DNA of 64,000 nt, taken from contig CANMIH010000002.1 in the NCBI GenBank assembly GCA_947497905.1, forward strand, positions 186,001 to 250,000. The letters run 5' to 3'. A program made the translations under genes and the position numbers. Source of the DNA: an uncultured Pelagimonas sp. (GTDB taxonomy: Bacteria > Pseudomonadota > Alphaproteobacteria > Rhodobacterales > Rhodobacteraceae). The stretch's first letter is position 1. Each line of letters starts with the position of its first letter. Under the pieces are notes generated by a model that was not told the DNA's origin, made no database searches, and saw nothing but the letters and a program-made list of their open reading frames with translations. This document shows positions 61,748 through 64,000 of this stretch, piece by piece.

Positions 61748-61909
61748 CTACTGAACACCCTCCTGCTCCGCGAGCGCTGCCACCTGGCGCATTTCCACTT
61801 GTCTAGTCACTCGCGTCATTTGAGCGAGCCAACCCCAATCGCGTCTTTGTTTGGAGGCTAACTTACTCAAACTAAACCGTTTTCTAAGGTGCTTGGTCAG
61901 AAAATCCAC
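61748..61909 (-). CDS. Hypothetical basic protein, 53 aa
   Basis: GTG 61909 (just after an in-frame TGA) to TAG 61748 encodes a Lys/Arg/Gln-rich helical protein: VDFLTKHLRKRFSLSKLASK, later DWGWLAQMTRV and RQVAALAEQEGVQ. No family recognised. It stands 20 bp ahead of the gene ending at 61413 on the same strand, so they likely form a two-gene unit of the accessory region. Too short for many annotation cut-offs. Confidence 0.45.
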   Translation of the reverse strand: MDFLTKHLRKRFSLSKLASKQRRDWGWLAQMTRVTRQVEMRQVAALAEQEGVQ

Positions 61910-62208
61910 GCTTCAACTTAACCTTGTGGCGAGTATAGTGGATTGTCGAGATAAGTGTTGACACAAGAGGTTCGGCGAATCGCTTTGCGGCTTGAAGTTA
62001 ATATAAAAAGGACTTGACGCACAAGATGTTGATGGAGCGACCCCAAGAAACATACATGTAGCGATGGATCTGAGTTCATTTTTCGTGAATAACAGTACTA
62101 CCGAACACCACTTTAACCCTTCACGAACGAACTTGTGACAGGCTTGTTACTGGTTCGAGGGGAATGGGGTCTTATATTTGGACTCTACAGTTTAGGTAAG
62201 GAGCAAAC
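61910..62208. other. 299-bp gap between divergent accessory genes
   Basis: Lies between the 53-aa gene (-) and the antitoxin-like gene (+). AT-rich, no open frame of note; should carry both promoters. The right edge has a strong ribosome-binding site (TAAGGAG) for the gene at 62209. Confidence 0.5.
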
Positions 62209-62397
62209 ATGGCTGCATTGGCCAAGTGCGACGACAATATGCTGAACACACAACGGGCTTTTCCCGCAGAAGCATACGATTATAATGATGATGTTACCGT
62301 CGAGGGCGTGGCTTTTTTGCGCGCTAAGGCTAAAGCTGAAATTGAAAATGACGAATGGGAAGTAATTGATGGCATCGGGGACATTTCCGCATCCTAA
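62209..62397 (+). CDS. Small acidic protein, probable antitoxin partner, 62 aa
   Basis: A 62-aa acidic protein beginning MAALAKCDDNMLNTQRAFPA, with a helical middle (FLRAKAKAEIENDEWEVIDG). Strong ribosome-binding site TAAGGAG 6 nt before the ATG. It overlaps the start of the downstream MazF/PemK-like gene by 29 nt, the usual order and tight coupling of toxin-antitoxin pairs. Acidic size and position suggest the antitoxin, but it lacks a recognisable DNA-binding domain, so the role is inferred. Confidence 0.5.
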   Translation: MAALAKCDDNMLNTQRAFPAEAYDYNDDVTVEGVAFLRAKAKAEIENDEWEVIDGIGDISAS

Positions 62398-62803
62398 ATG
62401 GGTGCTTTCTCCTCCTTCGATGTATGACATTGTAGCTTGCTACTACCCGGAAACAAAGCCCAAGGCCGAGCTTAAGCTCCGGCCTTGCTTGGTTAGAACG
62501 GTCCTGCAAAGTAAGAGCAGTGGCTTGCACGCGGTTGAAGTCTACTTCGGAACAAAGAATTTAAAAACTCAGTCCCGTAAGGGCTCAGACCTAATTATTC
62601 AGAACACATCGGATCTCGATGAGATTGGGTTGGCAATGGCAACAAGATTTGATCTCGCCGACACTAGCTTCGCCCGTCTACCTTGGAACCCATCCTATTT
62701 TGGATGTTGGACAGGTTATGACACTCCAATTATCGGGTTTTTGCCGGAAAGCTATCAGAAAGAGTATGCATATTGCAGGATGAACCGTCTCGGACGTAAG
62801 TAG
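62369..62803 (+). CDS. PemK/MazF-like protein, probable toxin
   Basis: A 144-aa protein (ATG 62369; TTG one codon earlier also possible). The core MYDIVACYYPETKPKAELKL, with RPCLVRTVLQ, VEVYFGTKN, then MATRFDLADTSFARLPWNPS, follows the layout of PemK-like proteins: an opening strand with D, the RP.L(V) motif, a GT(S/K) strand, and a late TRFDL...LPW motif. Known MazF toxins cut RNA at short sites. The 20-residue N-terminal extension before MYDIV is unusual and may indicate translation from ATG 62420. The pairing with the small gene upstream supports a TA role, but catalytic residues cannot be assigned with certainty. Confidence 0.55.
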   Translation: MASGTFPHPKWVLSPPSMYDIVACYYPETKPKAELKLRPCLVRTVLQSKSSGLHAVEVYFGTKNLKTQSRKGSDLIIQNTSDLDEIGLAMATRFDLADTSFARLPWNPSYFGCWTGYDTPIIGFLPESYQKEYAYCRMNRLGRK

Positions 62804-62808
62804 TTTGG

Positions 62809-63081
62809 TTAGATATTTCGAGACAATAGCGTTTTGATGTCGTTGCGGATTTCTCCTAGCTGCTGATCGATGCTCGCCTCGACGCGCGACACCCGTTCGC
62901 GCGTTTCGGCGTTTTGGGCTTTTCGATCTTCCCGCTCACGATCGAGATCCTTTTCAAGGCCGCGGCTTTTCTGGCGGTTGAGCGCCTGGGCAACCTCGAG
63001 GCGCACGCTAACCCCCATAAGAACCACGCCGATCGGCCAGACCGTTTTGAGCCATTCGATAAAAGTCATTCGTTCGTGCAT
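62809..63081 (-). CDS. Small phage-type membrane/coiled-coil protein, 90 aa
   Basis: MTFIEWLKTVWPIGVVLMGV gives one N-terminal membrane helix, then a long charged coiled coil (DREREDRKAQNAETRERVSR, then SIDQQLGEIRNDIKTLL). This architecture is common in phage lysis modules and membrane-associated phage proteins. Start may be the first ATG (63081) or the ATG four codons later. It lies on the same strand as the gpD-like tail gene that enters from the right, fitting a late phage gene block, though it is 538 bp beyond it. Confidence 0.6.
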   Translation of the reverse strand: MHERMTFIEWLKTVWPIGVVLMGVSVRLEVAQALNRQKSRGLEKDLDREREDRKAQNAETRERVSRVEASIDQQLGEIRNDIKTLLSRNI

Positions 63082-63260
63082 CCCTCAGCGCCCGTTTCGT
63101 GCACTCTGCACCAAGAGCAAAGCTGATGCCTCTGGCGGGTTCCCCAAAAGTGGCCTGTAAAGTCCGAACGATTTACCTAAAATTAATGCGAATACCGCAT
63201 GATCTTCTTTAACAGAGGGTTTTATGCTCTTCTGTAGAACTTTCGGCGTTCAATCTCTAA

Positions 63261-63320
63261 TGGTTAGATCTTCTGGTCATAGGTCATGCTCTAGGCCTCC
63301 AGAAGATCTAGCCATTTTTT
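63261..63320 (+). terminator. Long stem-loop with T-run, possible small-RNA 3' end
   Basis: TGGTTAGATCTTCTGG pairs with CCAGAAGATCTAGCCA (16 bp, one T-G wobble) over a 22-nt loop, followed by TTTTTT at 63315-63320. Strand + by the T-run. No protein gene ends just upstream on that strand, so it may terminate a non-coding transcript. Confidence 0.6.
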
Positions 63321-63536
63321 ATTTTGGTCAGCTGTCTTCTCTCTTCCCAAGTTGCCTAAAGCTTTATTGGCCTTGTTTACCCCGTGTTAAGCGGGGCGGT
63401 TCAAACTAAAGTTGTAACGATTGAATCGTGTAACGAGTACGAAAAGTATCAGTGACCGAGTAACAAGTGGTTGGTTGTGAGTTCATGTGTAAAGAGTAGA
63501 TTTGTTTGTCTTTTCGTTTGCTCGTTTTGAAGCTCG

Positions 63537-63572
63537 ACGCCATCCCGATTTTTTCGGGGTGGCGTTATTCTT
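63537..63572. terminator. Hairpin near the gpD-like gene
   Basis: ACGCCATCCCGA / TCGGGGTGGCGT, a 12-bp stem with one T-G pair and a 5-T loop, then TATTCTTTT on the + strand. Positioned 54 bp after the reverse-strand gpD-like stop; reverse-strand sequence after it (GAGCTTCAAAAC) has no T-run, so it best suits + transcription, with possible stabilising effect on the other side. Confidence 0.55.
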
Positions 63573-63618
63573 TTAGGTGAACGCTGGGCTTGGTGAGGGG
63601 CGTCCTCATTCGCAATTT

Positions 63619-64000
63619 TCAAGCTTGAGGCGTGGCTCGAGCTGAGGTTTTGTAACCCGCGGATGAGATCTCATGCGTGACCGTATCCACAAGCCAAACC
63701 CCATCCGCCGCGGAGCTGCATCCGGTCAAGGCGAGTCGCCCCTCAGCGACTATCGAGGGGTTCCCAGGCATTTCTACCTCGAGGGCTTCTTTCGCGCGCC
63801 CAGCGCGGCGGGCTTCGGCATCTGCCACGGCGCGGGCCTCTTGCTCATCGCGGAACCTTTGGCGGAGCCGGCGCACGGGTTCTTTGTCGCCGATCTTAAC
63901 CTCGACATCCTCACCTTTTTCGAGATCTCGATAGGTGGCAATCACCGTGCCAGTGATCTCGCCCAGACTGCGCCGCATCGCCCAGCGCGAGAGATCGCTT
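63619..64000 (-). CDS. Phage late-control D (gpD)-like tail protein, C-terminal part (partial)
   Basis: The frame enters from the right end and stops at 63619, giving about 126 residues. It reads MRRSLGEITGTVIATYRDLE, then DEQEARAVADAEARRAGRAK, and closes with the pattern GVWLVDTVTHEISSAGYKTS. The DxWxVxxVTHxxxxxGYxT ending and the preceding EARAxAxAxxxR stretch match the C-terminus of phage P2/Mu-type gpD, the baseplate hub protein encoded at the end of the tail gene block. It indicates a prophage or tail-like element to the right of the window. An internal ATG at 63978 is not the true start because the frame remains open beyond the window. Confidence 0.75.
   Translation of the reverse strand, partial: SDLSRWAMRRSLGEITGTVIATYRDLEKGEDVEVKIGDKEPVRRLRQRFRDEQEARAVADAEARRAGRAKEALEVEMPGNPSIVAEGRLALTGCSSAADGVWLVDTVTHEISSAGYKTSARATPQA

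Larger units (their letters stand above)
63082..63618. other. 537-bp non-coding stretch between two phage-like genes
   Basis: Contains three hairpins: a 16-bp stem (63261-63314), a small CCCCG / CGGGG hairpin near 63380-63394, and the strong hairpin at 63537-63565. It is AT-rich, with several short motifs (GTAACGAGTAC, GAGTAACAAGTGG). No credible protein gene; a small RNA is possible. Confidence 0.5.

Noticed and set aside
62185-62430. 81-aa reverse-strand frame opposite the antitoxin-like gene
   Set aside because: Complementary shadow; the + strand has the strong ribosome-binding site and the coupled downstream gene.
63224-63409. 61-aa + strand frame over the stem-loop
   Set aside because: It runs straight through the 16-bp hairpin and T-run and has no protein-like pattern.

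Overview
The window is GC-rich, densely packed bacterial chromosome. Its gene content points to an alphaproteobacterium of the Rhodobacterales, roseobacter-like: a compact flagellar set, the order hisC-prephenate dehydrogenase-extensin, argH-lipoprotein-lysA-TIGR02302, leuCD with leuB nearby, and the GC-rich intergenic repeat ending in 'agagtattt'. This assignment is inference from gene content; no rRNA gene is present to settle it.

Layout. 1-1813: 3' end of a flagellar operon (fliF end, fliH-like, fliN, fliP). 1826-7745: housekeeping genes including galM, tRNA hydroxylase trhO, an Hsp70-like gene and the NAD-salvage pair pncA and pncB. 7807-10188: SDR enzyme and DUF4345 membrane protein divergent from a LysR regulator. 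10192-13482: a tight three-gene operon (binding-protein/VWA fusion, XpaC-like membrane protein, stand-alone binding protein) of unknown function. 13729-16390: hisC, prephenate dehydrogenase, extensin-like lipoprotein. 16438-21868: flotillin YqiK/YqiJ pair, fatty-acid hydroxylase, small hypotheticals, a 78-bp (TC)39 tract, and a TlpA-like thioredoxin. 21890-27454: argH, a 32-aa LptM-like lipoprotein, lysA, and a large TIGR02302 membrane protein. 27451-32796: arfB, a mini-ORF with an extreme Shine-Dalgarno, YhhQ transporter, phytase-like esterase, mepA, UMF1-type MFS transporter, thioesterase. 32928-38764: YggT, recQ, yaaA, hybrid histidine kinase. 38885-46326: 1808-aa alpha-2-macroglobulin with pbpC. 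46477-48560: DUF1203, thiolase, EthD. 49880-57112: leuC, leuD, a four-gene insertion, leuB. 57217-60883: DMT exporter, tRNA-Pro(CGG), PiT phosphate transporter, NUDIX, cold-shock protein.

From about 61 kb onward the character changes: long non-coding stretches, AT-richer DNA, small orphan genes, a probable MazF/PemK-like toxin-antitoxin pair and, running off the right end, a phage late-control gpD-like tail gene. This looks like the edge of a prophage or its remnant.

Recurrent features: very short intergenic gaps, ATGA start/stop overlaps inside operons, and four convergent pairs whose stop codons overlap by exactly 4 nt. Two genes for exported proteins (13420 and 53093) have reading-frame breaks at 5-base homopolymers in the signal-peptide region, which could be assembly errors or real. 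The least understood and most interesting parts are the VWA/XpaC/binding-protein operon, the mini-ORF with a 15-nt match to the 16S tail, the (TC)39 tract and the small genes at the phage edge.
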